A stretch of DNA of 64,000 nt from Microbacterium sp. BH-3-3-3 (GTDB taxonomy: Bacteria; Actinomycetota; Actinomycetes; Actinomycetales; Microbacteriaceae), in contig NZ_CP017674.1 of assembly GCF_001792815.1 (NCBI RefSeq), forward strand, positions 930,001 through 994,000. The letters are read 5' to 3'. Each line of letters begins with the position of its first letter. Within the stretch, counting starts at the first letter, position 1. Below are positions 8,746 to 19,422 of this stretch, one piece after another. A program made the position numbers and the translations under genes. A model generated the notes under the pieces. The model made no database searches. It had not been told where the DNA came from and worked only from the letters and a program-made list of their open reading frames with translations.

Positions 8746-9129
8746 TCAGGACTCGTCGTCGCGCCGGCGCGGCGCCGAGGCCCGCACCGCGAGCACCAGC
8801 AGAACCAGGCCGATGACCCCGGGGACCGCGATGAGCAGGGCGATGCCCGGCGCGGCCCACTCCCCCGTGATCGCACCGATCGCGACCGACAGGATCAGCA
8901 GCTGGGTGACGATTCCGCCCGAGCGCCCGGCCGACACGTCGCGCGCGGTGGCGACGGCGAAGGCGCCGACGATGGCCGCGCCGATGACGGTGAGCACGAT
9001 GAGCGCGAGGGAGCTGACGATCGAGTCGGTGTCGCCCCCGAGCAACGCCACGATCTGCCAGCCGGCGAGGGCCAGGATGCCGACGGCCTCGAGAGCCAGA
9101 AGAGCGGCGGCCGTGAGACGAACAGGCAT
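8746..9129 (-). CDS. Small four-helix membrane protein of unknown function
   Basis: A 127-residue protein with four hydrophobic segments (about residues 7-30, 37-60, 73-86 and 92-113) and a charged C-terminus ASAPRRRDDES. No catalytic motif is visible and I do not recognise the family. GGGAGGG lies about 9 bp before the ATG. It is transcribed away from whiB1 and convergent with bcp. The function is unknown. Confidence 0.7.
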   Translation of the reverse strand: MPVRLTAAALLALEAVGILALAGWQIVALLGGDTDSIVSSLALIVLTVIGAAIVGAFAVATARDVSAGRSGGIVTQLLILSVAIGAITGEWAAPGIALLIAVPGVIGLVLLVLAVRASAPRRRDDES

Positions 9130-9340
9130 CGAACAGGCCCTCCCGACGGCGCAGCGGCGCCGTTACGTTCCGGAAACCTACCGGTTACCTCTTGATCAGG
9201 GGGAAACGCTATGGGAGCATGGAACAAGCCGTGTGCTCCCACAGCGAAGTGGGGCGAGCAATCGCTCGCGTTCCCACCAGGGTACCGGACCCGAATCTCG
9301 GTGCCGAATCGATCATTTTTCTGTTACAAGGAGCACCCCT

Positions 9341-9589
9341 ATGGATTGGCGCGACAAAGCAGCCTGCCTGACCGTCGACCCCGAATTGTTCTTCCCGGTC
9401 GGCAACACCGGCCCCGCGGTCGACCAGATCGAGAAGGCCAAGTCGGTCTGCGCACGCTGCACCGTCACCGAGGTCTGCCTGCAGTACGCCCTCGAGTCCG
9501 GTCAGGACTCGGGCGTGTGGGGTGGCCTCAGTGAAGACGAGCGTCGCGCCCTCAAGCGCCGCGCCGCGCGCGCCCGCCGCGCCTCCTGA
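9341..9589 (+). CDS. whiB1: WhiB-family Fe-S transcriptional regulator, WhiB1/WblE type
   Basis: An 82-residue protein with the four cluster-ligating cysteines C9, C37, C40 and C46 and the GVWGG turn (SGVWGGLSEDERRALKRR). The start MDWRDKAAC and the DPELFFPVGN segment closely match WhiB1/WblE, an essential NO-sensitive [4Fe-4S] regulator that binds the primary sigma factor. AAGGAG (9328-9333) lies 7 bp before the ATG. The whiB1-pdtaS pairing equals that of mycobacterial Rv3219-Rv3220c. A long 5' region (9130-9340, 211 bp) precedes it. Confidence 0.95.
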   Translation: MDWRDKAACLTVDPELFFPVGNTGPAVDQIEKAKSVCARCTVTEVCLQYALESGQDSGVWGGLSEDERRALKRRAARARRAS

Positions 9590-9597
9590 CGTCGTCA

Positions 9598-9634
9598 CCG
9601 AGAAGGCCCATCCCTCTGGGGTGGGCCTTCTCGG
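9598..9634. terminator. Strong bidirectional terminator between whiB1 and pdtaS
   Basis: CCGAGAAGGCCCA (9598-9610) pairs perfectly with TGGGCCTTCTCGG (9622-9634): 13 bp around an 11-base loop. It lies 8 bp after the whiB1 stop and 35 bp before the stop of the convergent pdtaS gene. Confidence 0.85.
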
Positions 9635-9669
9635 CGTTCCGGTCCGACTCGCGCGCCCTCGGCCTGAGC

Positions 9670-11166
9670 TCAGACCGACGAACCACCGATGTAGCGCAGT
9701 GGAATCTCGATGGTCACCTCGGTGCCACTGCCCATGAGCGTGTGCCAGTCGATCGTTCCGCCGAGCTCTCCCTGGATGAGGGTGCGCACGATCTGCGTGC
9801 CGAGGCCGCGACCCACCTGGCCCTCGGGAAGCCCCACTCCGGTGTCGCGGACCTTCACCTCGAGCATCTCGTCGCCGCGCTCGGCGGCGATCTCGACGTC
9901 GCCCTCCTGCCCCGCGAGACCGTGCTCGACGGCGTTGGTCACGAGTTCGGTGAGAGCGAGGGCGAGCGGCGTGGCGAACTGGCTCGGCAGCGTGCCGAAC
10001 TTGCCGGTGCTGCGGGTGCGCGCGCGGGTGTTGGGCGCCGCCGCGACCTCGGCCACGAGCTTCAGCACCCGCGCGAAGACGTCGTCGAAGTCGACGTTCT
10101 GCGCCAGTCCCTCCGAGAGCGTGTCGTGCACGACGGCGATCGCCGAGACGCGACGCATCGCCTGGCTGAGGGCGTCCCGGGCCTCGTCGGAGTGCGTTCG
10201 ACGAGCCTGGATGCGAAGGAGCGACGCGACCGTCTGCAGGTTGTTCTTGACGCGATGGTGGATCTCGCGGATCGTGGCGTCCTTGGTGATGAGCTCCTGC
10301 TCCTGGTGGCGGATCTCGGTGACGTCGCGGCTGAGCACGATCGCACCGATGCGCGTGCCGCGGTCGCGCAGCGGGATGGTGCGCAGCGACACCTGCACGC
10401 CGCGAGCTTCCATGTCGGCCCGCCACGGAGCCCGACCGCTCACGACCACGGGGAGCGACTCGTCGACGTCTTGGCGCTTGGCGGGCAGGATGCGCGCGGT
10501 CACTTCGGCGAGCGACTCGCCCTCGAGCTCGTCGTCGAAGCCCATGCGGTTGAACGCCGACAGCGCGTTGGGGCTCGCGAAGGTCGTGATGCCGTCGACG
10601 TCGAGGCGGATGAGGCCGTCCGAGGCGCGGGGCGCTCCACGCCGCGGGGCGGTGGGGGCGGTCAGGTCGGGGAACTCGGCGGACGAGATCATTCCGAAGA
10701 GGTCGTCGGCGCAGTCGTTGAAGGTGATCTGCTGGCGGGAGGGGGTGCGCGTCTCGCCCAGGTTGGTGTGGCGCGTCAGCACGCCGACGGTGGTCACGGC
10801 GTGACCCTCGCGCGAGAGTTCGCGCACGATCGGCACGGCGCGGACGCGGGTGGGCGTCTCTTCGAACCAGTCGGGCGAGGCCGAATCCACGATGCGCCCG
10901 TTCTGGAACGCCTCGCGCACCTGCGTGCGCCACTGGGGACGTACGCGATCGCCGACGATGTCGCGGTAGAACAGCGTCGCTGCTCCCCCGGGACGCGTGT
11001 GCGCGACGGCGACGAACGAGTCGTCGGGGGTGGGTACCCAGATGACGATGTCGGCGAAGGCCAGGTCGGCGAGCAACTGTCCATCGCCGGCGAGGCGGTG
11101 CAGCCACTCGACATCGGCTTCGCTCGAGCGGCCCTGGGCGTAGACGAGTTCACTGAGTGTCGACAC
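9670..11166 (-). CDS. pdtaS: Cytosolic sensor histidine kinase PdtaS (HisKA_2 family)
   Basis: A 498-residue kinase with no membrane segments. The order is a GAF-like N-terminal domain (about 1-150), a PAS domain (about 180-290), the HisKA_2 box EIHHRVKNNLQT with H303, and an HATPase_c domain with ELVTNAVEHG and DTGVGLPEG. The PdtaS/PdtaR system controls transcripts by an antiterminating ANTAR regulator; pdtaR is not in this window. The adjacent convergent whiB1 is conserved in Mycobacterium. TAGTCT (complement of 11173-11178) is 6 bp before the GTG, suggesting a leaderless message; GGAGGG abuts the GTG too closely for a normal ribosome site. Confidence 0.92.
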   Translation of the reverse strand: MSTLSELVYAQGRSSEADVEWLHRLAGDGQLLADLAFADIVIWVPTPDDSFVAVAHTRPGGAATLFYRDIVGDRVRPQWRTQVREAFQNGRIVDSASPDWFEETPTRVRAVPIVRELSREGHAVTTVGVLTRHTNLGETRTPSRQQITFNDCADDLFGMISSAEFPDLTAPTAPRRGAPRASDGLIRLDVDGITTFASPNALSAFNRMGFDDELEGESLAEVTARILPAKRQDVDESLPVVVSGRAPWRADMEARGVQVSLRTIPLRDRGTRIGAIVLSRDVTEIRHQEQELITKDATIREIHHRVKNNLQTVASLLRIQARRTHSDEARDALSQAMRRVSAIAVVHDTLSEGLAQNVDFDDVFARVLKLVAEVAAAPNTRARTRSTGKFGTLPSQFATPLALALTELVTNAVEHGLAGQEGDVEIAAERGDEMLEVKVRDTGVGLPEGQVGRGLGTQIVRTLIQGELGGTIDWHTLMGSGTEVTIEIPLRYIGGSSV

Positions 11167-11413
11167 CCCTCCAGACTAGAGGGCTCGTCCGGCGGGACTC
11201 GCGGGGTCTCCACCGCGCGGGCGCCGGATCCCTCGGCGTGGGTGAACTCGAAGGTGAACTTGGACAGGCCGTCTCCTTCGGGCGGGCGAAGCGACAGACC
11301 ATCACCGACGCGCGGAAACACCCGCACATCGCTGCGCGGGTTACGCCGCACCTCTCGTTCGCGTCTCACGGGTGATTCTCGTGTGCCCACCGAAATGGGG
11401 ACATACTGACCGG

Positions 11414-11695
11414 ATGACGGACGCGTCCTCACCCCGCGAGCGATTCGTCCCGGCCGACCAGGTCGCTCGGACGCTGGGCTTAGGTGTCGCCGACGTCATC
11501 GCGCTCGCCCGCGAGGGGCAGCTGCGCGGCGTCGAGATCGGGGAACCGCCACGATGGCGGATCGACCTTGACAGCGTCGATGCCTACCTCGACGAACGGA
11601 GCGAGACGGCTCGCCGGGCGGCTCTCTGGCGGCAGTCGCAGGCAGCGAGTTTCCCCGAGCTGTGGGGACGCGGAGACATCCGCCACGACGACTGA
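11414..11695 (+). CDS. Helix-turn-helix (BldC/excisionase-like) DNA-binding protein
   Basis: A 93-residue protein. Residues 10-60 form a MerR/excisionase-type winged helix: VPADQVARTLGLGVADVIALAREGQLRGVEI, then PPRWRIDLDSVDAYLDE. Such small proteins bind DNA as in BldC. The C-terminal 30 residues (ALWRQSQAASFPELWGRGD) are not part of the fold. An in-frame upstream ATG exists at 11372, but homology begins only after the chosen ATG. The 247 bp between this gene and pdtaS show no other gene. The target is unknown. Confidence 0.8.
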   Translation: MTDASSPRERFVPADQVARTLGLGVADVIALAREGQLRGVEIGEPPRWRIDLDSVDAYLDERSETARRAALWRQSQAASFPELWGRGDIRHDD

Positions 11696-11846
11696 ACCCG
11701 CTCCGGATCCACTCCCCCTCCCCACCTCACCCTTCCCGCGTTTCGTCCACAGAGTCGACGAATGCCCCGGCGGGTGTTCTCCCGCTGGCTTACTCTCGGC
11801 CTCATCCCCCCGCTCGTTGGCGCCATTCATGACGACGGAGGGAAGC

Positions 11847-12278
11847 ATGACGCTGCCGCTCACACGCTCGACCGCGACCGGGGGCACCGCCTCCCGCCAC
11901 GACGACTTCTTCAGCCCGCAGAAGACGTCGGCGGACGCCCTTCCCCCGCCCGAGACGTTCATCCGCAACATCGTGCGGGGCGTGCTCGAGGTGCTGGCCG
12001 GTGTTCGCGAGGTGGAACAACTCGCGCGCTGGCTGTCGGAGGAGGTCTACCGGTCCCTGTCAGTGCGAGCGAGCCTCGCGGCACGTGCCCGCAGCGCGCG
12101 GCGCGTGGCCGCCCTGCGCGATGTGCACGAGATCCGCAACGTCCATCTCTCGCAGCCCGCCGACGGGGTCGTCGAGGCCACCGTCACCGCGGCCGCCCGC
12201 GCACGCACGCGCGCCATCGCCCTGCGCCTCGAGGGCCTCGACGGGCGATGGCGTGTGACGGCGTTGGCGCTGCTGTGA
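11847..12278 (+). CDS. Rv3235-family protein
   Basis: A 143-residue protein. The variable Ser/Thr-rich N-terminus precedes a conserved region (from about residue 45): FIRNIVRGVLEVLAGVREVEQLARWLSE, then a basic helix and a C-terminal alpha/beta part ending DGRWRVTALALL. The pattern fits the actinobacterial Rv3235 family (DUF6459), which lies near secA in many actinobacteria, as here. The function is unknown. The start is chosen because GGAGG (11837-11841) lies 5 bp upstream; another ATG is 18 bp earlier. Confidence 0.8.
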   Translation: MTLPLTRSTATGGTASRHDDFFSPQKTSADALPPPETFIRNIVRGVLEVLAGVREVEQLARWLSEEVYRSLSVRASLAARARSARRVAALRDVHEIRNVHLSQPADGVVEATVTAAARARTRAIALRLEGLDGRWRVTALALL

Positions 12279-12447
12279 CGAAGGTCGATGTTCCCCAGAG
12301 GTGCCCCGACATGGGCGCAACGTTCACGCCCATCACACTTCCGCCGTGGGCACCGTCATCCCGGCGTCGGAACCATACGCTGCACTCTCGACGCATCGGG
12401 GAGATCCCAGGCCGAGATAATGACATGCAAGGTCGCGAGCACACCGC

Positions 12448-13404
12448 ATGACGGACGCGCAGCCGTCCGGCGAAGTGATCCTGTACCACCGTGAGGATGG
12501 TGCTCCGACCCTCCACGTCCGATTCGACGCGGAGACCGTCTGGTTGAGCCAGCAGCAGATCGCGGAACTTTTACAGACGTCACGTACGAACGTCGTCGAA
12601 CACATCCAGCACGTCTACGACGAGGGTGAACTCGACGAGGCGGCAACCTGTCGGAAATTCCGACAGGTTCGCGTTGAGGGCCCACGCCGTGTAGCGCGCG
12701 AGCTTCCCTTCTACAATCTCGACGCCATCCTCTCCGTCGGCTACCGCGTGAAGAGCGCCACGGCCACACAGTTCCGGATCTGGGCCACCCGACAGTTACG
12801 CGAATACCTGGTTCGCGGATACGTCGTCAACGAGCAGCGCCTCGAACAACTCGACGCGATCGTCCACATCCTGCACCGCTCAACGGATGAACTCCTATCC
12901 GGAGTCGCTGACGTCCTCCAGAGCTACCTCCCCGGACTCACACTCCTCCGCGACTACGACGACGGAAAGATTGACGCCCAATCGTCCGTCATGCCCGCGT
13001 GGGAACTGACCCTCGATGACGCACACCACGTAGTCACGCAACTCCGCAAGGAGTTCCCCGCCGACACGCTACTCGGACGAGAACGCGGCGACAGACTCAC
13101 CGGAATCATCGCAACGCTCTACCAGAGCTTCGACGGCCACGACCTCTACCCGACCGTCGAGGAAAAGGCAGCCAATTTGCTCTACCTCGTCGTGAAAGAT
13201 CATCCGCTCGTGGACGGCAACAAACGCACCGCCGCTGCCCTGTTCGTCACCTTCCTCGCCAGGAACGGCATCCTGAACAAAGCGGGCGGCACAAGGCGGA
13301 TATCAAACAATGCTCTGGCGGCGACCGCCCTACTCGTTGCAATGAGCGACCCGAAGGAAAAAGACGTCATGATCGCACTCGTGACGAGAATGATCACGGA
13401 GTAG
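12448..13404 (+). CDS. RhuM-family protein fused to a Doc-like Fic domain
   Basis: A 318-residue two-part protein. Residues 9-135 are the RhuM domain, with WLSQQQIAELLQTSRTNVVEHI (a possible DNA-binding helix pair) and FYNLDAILSVGYRVKS. Residues ~185-318 are a Fic/Doc domain with the active-site loop H252-P-L-V-D256-G-N-K259-R260. This is closest to Doc (H-x-F-x-D-A-N-K-R), which phosphorylates EF-Tu, rather than AMPylating Fic (HPFxxGNGR). Third codon positions hold more A/T than in neighbours, suggesting transfer. A GATAAT -10-like hexamer lies at 12416-12421. No antitoxin gene is seen beside it. The target is unknown. Confidence 0.88.
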   Translation: MTDAQPSGEVILYHREDGAPTLHVRFDAETVWLSQQQIAELLQTSRTNVVEHIQHVYDEGELDEAATCRKFRQVRVEGPRRVARELPFYNLDAILSVGYRVKSATATQFRIWATRQLREYLVRGYVVNEQRLEQLDAIVHILHRSTDELLSGVADVLQSYLPGLTLLRDYDDGKIDAQSSVMPAWELTLDDAHHVVTQLRKEFPADTLLGRERGDRLTGIIATLYQSFDGHDLYPTVEEKAANLLYLVVKDHPLVDGNKRTAAALFVTFLARNGILNKAGGTRRISNNALAATALLVAMSDPKEKDVMIALVTRMITE

Positions 13405-13471
13405 TCGACGGCGAAGGCCGAGACCAGAATCTACGTAGAAACGTTCAGGAAACTTCCGCGCCCGACCTCGA

Positions 13472-14698
13472 TCACGGCCGCCAGGACGACAGGAAGTTCC
13501 CCAACCGCTCGATCGCATCCGAGATCACACGGGCCTCCGGCAGCGTGACGATGCGCACGTGGTCGGTGGCCGGCCAGTTGAAGCCCGACCCCTGCACCAG
13601 CAGCACGTGCTCGGCGATGAGGAAGTCGTGCACGAACTTGCCGTCGTCGGGGATCTCGTACACCTCGGGATCGAACCGGGGGAAGGCGTAGAGCGCCCCG
13701 CGGGGCAGCACGCACGAGACACCCGGGATCGCTTCGAGTCCCTGCCAGGCGGCATCCCTCTGCTCGTGCAGACGACCGCTCGGGGCGATGAGCGCGTCGA
13801 TCGACTGCACGCCCGACAGCGCCGCCTGCACCGCGAACTGCGCCGGCACGTTGGGGCACAGACGCGTGGATGCCAGCAGGTTGATGCCCTGCAGGAAGCC
13901 CTGTGCGTGGTCTTTGGGCCCGGTGATCGCCAACCATCCCGAGCGGTAGCCCGCGACGCGGTAGGTCTTCGACAGGCCGTTGAAGGTCAGGCACAGCAGG
14001 TCGGGCGCGACCGTGGCCATGGGGATGTGCACCGCATCGTCGAACAGGATGCGGTCGTAGATCTCGTCGGCCAGAAGAAGCAGCGAGTGCTCCCGGGCGA
14101 TGTCGGCGATCCCCTCGAGCACCTCGCGCGAGTAGACCGCGCCCGTGGGGTTGTTGGGGTTGATGATGACGATCGCCTTGGTGCGGGGGGTCACCTTCGC
14201 ACGGATGTCGTCGAGGTCGGGCTGCCATTCGCGCTGCTCGTCGCACAGGTAATGCACCGGGGTGCCGCCGCCCAGGCTCGTCATCGCCGTCCACAGCGGG
14301 TAGTCGGGCGCGGGGATGAGCACCTCGTCACCCTCGTCGAGGAGCGCCTGCATCGTCATGGTGATGAGTTCGGACACCCCGTTGCCGAGGTACACGTGGT
14401 CGGGATCGAGGTGGGGGAACCCGGGCTCTTCCTCGTATCGCGAGACCACCGCGCGCCGCGCCGACAGGATGCCGCGGCTGTCGCTGTAGCCGTGCGCGTT
14501 GGGGATCGACTGGATCATGTCGCGCACGATCTGATGCGGAGCCTCGAAACCGAACGTGGCGGGGTTGCCCGTGTTGAGCTTCAGGATCGAGTGCCCCTCG
14601 GCCTCGAGCCGGTCGGCCTCGACGAGGGCCTCGCCGCGGATCTCGTAGAGGACATCCTTCAGCTTCGAGGACTGGTCGAGGGGGCGTAGCGGGCTCAT
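13472..14698 (-). CDS. PLP-dependent aminotransferase, AlaA-like (alanine transaminase)
   Basis: A 408-residue fold-type I class I/II aminotransferase. NPNNPTGAVYS and the PLP-lysine block NGLSKTYRVAGYRSGWL (the lysine in SKTYR) match the E. coli AlaA/YfbQ group and mycobacterial AspC-like enzymes that make alanine from pyruvate and glutamate. The start MSPLRPLDQSSKLKDVLYEIRG is typical of the group. It is convergent with the RhuM-Doc gene and lies 120 bp downstream of secA behind a terminator, so it is probably its own unit. Substrate assignment is by similarity only. Confidence 0.85.
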   Translation of the reverse strand: MSPLRPLDQSSKLKDVLYEIRGEALVEADRLEAEGHSILKLNTGNPATFGFEAPHQIVRDMIQSIPNAHGYSDSRGILSARRAVVSRYEEEPGFPHLDPDHVYLGNGVSELITMTMQALLDEGDEVLIPAPDYPLWTAMTSLGGGTPVHYLCDEQREWQPDLDDIRAKVTPRTKAIVIINPNNPTGAVYSREVLEGIADIAREHSLLLLADEIYDRILFDDAVHIPMATVAPDLLCLTFNGLSKTYRVAGYRSGWLAITGPKDHAQGFLQGINLLASTRLCPNVPAQFAVQAALSGVQSIDALIAPSGRLHEQRDAAWQGLEAIPGVSCVLPRGALYAFPRFDPEVYEIPDDGKFVHDFLIAEHVLLVQGSGFNWPATDHVRIVTLPEARVISDAIERLGNFLSSWRP

Positions 14699-14769
14699 CG
14701 GTTCAGGATATCCCCGTCGGTATCCAGCCAATCGACACCCGGTGGACCGCTCCTGCACCTCCCTGGTGA

Positions 14770-14817
14770 AACGACGGATGCCGCGCCCCGACGTGGGGGC
14801 GCGGCATCCGGGTCGTT
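14770..14817 (-). terminator. Intrinsic terminator of secA
   Basis: GGATGCCGCGCCCC (14776-14789) pairs with GGGGCGCGGCATCC (14796-14809) around a 6-base loop. AACGAC (14770-14775) and GTCGTT (14812-14817) extend the stem outward. It begins two bases past the secA stop in the direction of transcription. Confidence 0.85.
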
Positions 14818-14818
14818 C

Positions 14819-17617
<2,799 letters not shown>

Positions 17618-17789
17618 GAAGCATCTCCATCTGTCGGGTGCGGCGCCCGCGTGGGCACCGGCCTGCGAACAGGCATACATCGCCCATGTTATCCGTGTTA
17701 CCCGTTCGTGACCTGCGAGGCGGCCGCAATCCGAAAGTCGGCACTCGCGCCCAAAGCGAACACTCGGCGACGGCCCCTACCCCGCGGCC

Positions 17790-17795
17790 TAGGAT
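17790..17795 (+). promoter_or_regulatory. -10 box (TAGGAT) of a leaderless gene
   Basis: TAGGAT ends 6 bp before the ATG at 17802, with no ribosome binding site between them. It fits the TANNNT rule of actinobacterial leaderless promoters and recurs at other starts in this window. Confidence 0.6.
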
Positions 17796-17801
17796 CGACC
17801 C

Positions 17802-19112
17802 ATGGCCGGTTTCTGGGGCAAGAGGAAGCGCGAAGAGCAAGACGCGGCGGACGCCGATCTCGCCCGCCGGGCGGAGCTCGCGATCGTCGCCGCCGATGAG
17901 CGCGTGCGCCTCACCTCCGACGAGCTGGACTTCGCTCGCGCCGAGCTCGGCGACAAGGCCACCGAAGATCTCGCCGCCGCCCTCGAGTCGGTGCGCACGC
18001 ACCTCGCCGAGGCGTTCCGGCTGCACCAGCTGAACCACGACGAGATCCCCGACACCAAAGACGAGCTGCGCACGCGCAACGCGCGCATCATCCAGCTGTC
18101 GCAGTGGGCCGAAGACCTGCTCGAGGAGCGCACGCAGGTTCTCCAGCCCAAGATCGACGCCGTGCGCCGCGCACCCGAGACGATCGCGCGCGTACGCGCC
18201 GACCGCGACCGCCTCGCCGAGCGCGTCCCGAACGCCCGCGAGGTCGTCGAGCGGCTGGCGCGCCGTTACAGCGACTCCGCCCTGCAGCAGATCGGCGGGA
18301 ATCCCGAAGAGATCGAGCAACTGCTCGACTTCGCCGTGCACACCGCCGCCGTCTCGGAGCGTCGCCGCGAGGCCGGGCAGCGCGAGCAGGCCTCGGTCGC
18401 CCTCGAAGCCGCCACCGAATCGGCACGGCGCGCGGAGTCCCTGCTCGACGCGGTCGACATGTTCGAGATCGAAGCGCTCCGCGCGGAGTCCACCCTCGCC
18501 GCCGTCGTCGAGGACTCGCGCGGCGACCTCGCCGAAGCCCGTCGCGGCGCCCAGACCCCCGCCGTCACGCAGGCCATGGCCGACCTGGAGCGTGCTCTGG
18601 CGGCACTGCCGGCATCCGGAACCCGCACCGACCCGTTCGCGGCGCTGTCGTCCCTGCGGCAGGCCAACGCCGCTCTCGACCACGCGCGCGAGCGCGCCTC
18701 ACGTCCCGTCCCCTCTCAGGAACAGGTCGAGCATGCAATCGACGACGCCGACCGTCAGCTCGCCGTCGCCCGCGGCCTGATCACCGGCCACCGCGGGTGG
18801 ATCGGAGCCGACGCGCGGACGCGCTTCGTCGAGGCCGAGCGGTTGCGCGCGGGGCTCCCCCTGGGGCCGGTCGCCGAAGACGATCGCGAGACGGTGTTGG
18901 CCACCGCCCGCCGGGCCGGGTCGCTCGCCTCGGAATCCCTGCAGATCGCCCAGCGCGACATCGAGCAGTCCCGACCCAACGAATGGGACGGCAGCGGGCG
19001 CGGCGGCGGTTACGGCCGCGGCGGCGGCGGAATGGGCGGCGGCAACATGGTCGGCGGCATGCTGGGCGGTCTCGTCATCGGCTCGCTGCTCGGCGACATC
19101 TTCGACGGCTGA
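17802..19112 (+). CDS. Coiled-coil protein with a glycine-rich C-terminus (TPM-protein-tail-like)
   Basis: A 436-residue protein without a signal peptide. Residues ~15-370 are almost entirely charged helix with heptad character. Residues ~385-436 become Gly-rich (GRGGGYGRGGGGMGGGNMVGGMLGGLVIGSLLGDIF), ending in a short hydrophobic glycine-zipper-like helix. The long helical part resembles the region after the TPM domain in actinobacterial TPM proteins, but no TPM domain is present. The tail could insert into or associate with the membrane; this is inference. Leaderless start as judged from TAGGAT upstream. Function unknown. Confidence 0.75.
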   Translation: MAGFWGKRKREEQDAADADLARRAELAIVAADERVRLTSDELDFARAELGDKATEDLAAALESVRTHLAEAFRLHQLNHDEIPDTKDELRTRNARIIQLSQWAEDLLEERTQVLQPKIDAVRRAPETIARVRADRDRLAERVPNAREVVERLARRYSDSALQQIGGNPEEIEQLLDFAVHTAAVSERRREAGQREQASVALEAATESARRAESLLDAVDMFEIEALRAESTLAAVVEDSRGDLAEARRGAQTPAVTQAMADLERALAALPASGTRTDPFAALSSLRQANAALDHARERASRPVPSQEQVEHAIDDADRQLAVARGLITGHRGWIGADARTRFVEAERLRAGLPLGPVAEDDRETVLATARRAGSLASESLQIAQRDIEQSRPNEWDGSGRGGGYGRGGGGMGGGNMVGGMLGGLVIGSLLGDIFDG

Positions 19113-19422
19113 GCACGGCCGGATCCGCTTCGTACGGCGGATGACGCGGGTCCCGCGCTGCGGGGCGCGGCTGCGCGAACCCGCGGGCGCCTCTGCGCGA
19201 CAGCAGCTCCTCCCGGGGATCACCCGCCGGGTGATCCCCGGGATTGCACGGTGGAGCCGCGCTCCCCCGCGACTGCTGACGTTCTGCCGGATCAAGGCGA
19301 CTTCACCCGGTCTCGGAATCATGTGTGGCTTCCGATCTCGACGGACGGTGACGTGAAGGGTGAAAATTCGACTCATCAGGGTCGCCCCGAACGAACCACC
19401 TTCCCGAGTGGAGCGCGCCAGC
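19113..19422 (+). other. Intergenic region of 310 bp with a long palindrome
   Basis: No gene is supported. TCCCGGGGATCACCCG (19211-19226) and its reverse complement CGGGTGATCCCCGGGA (19228-19243) flank a single base, giving a near-perfect 33-bp palindrome about 100 bp past the coiled-coil gene. It may terminate that gene or bind a dimeric regulator. The rest holds the presumed promoter of the RCC1 gene, but no clear boxes are visible. Confidence 0.6.

Noticed and set aside
11167..11413. A small gene between pdtaS and the helix-turn-helix gene
   Set aside because: Short frames exist there but none has a ribosome site, a family motif or normal codon use. The region most likely holds the two divergent promoters.
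12279..12447. A small antitoxin gene just upstream of the RhuM-Doc gene
   Set aside because: The only frames in these 169 bp are arginine-rich shadow frames that continue from, or run opposite to, neighbouring genes.
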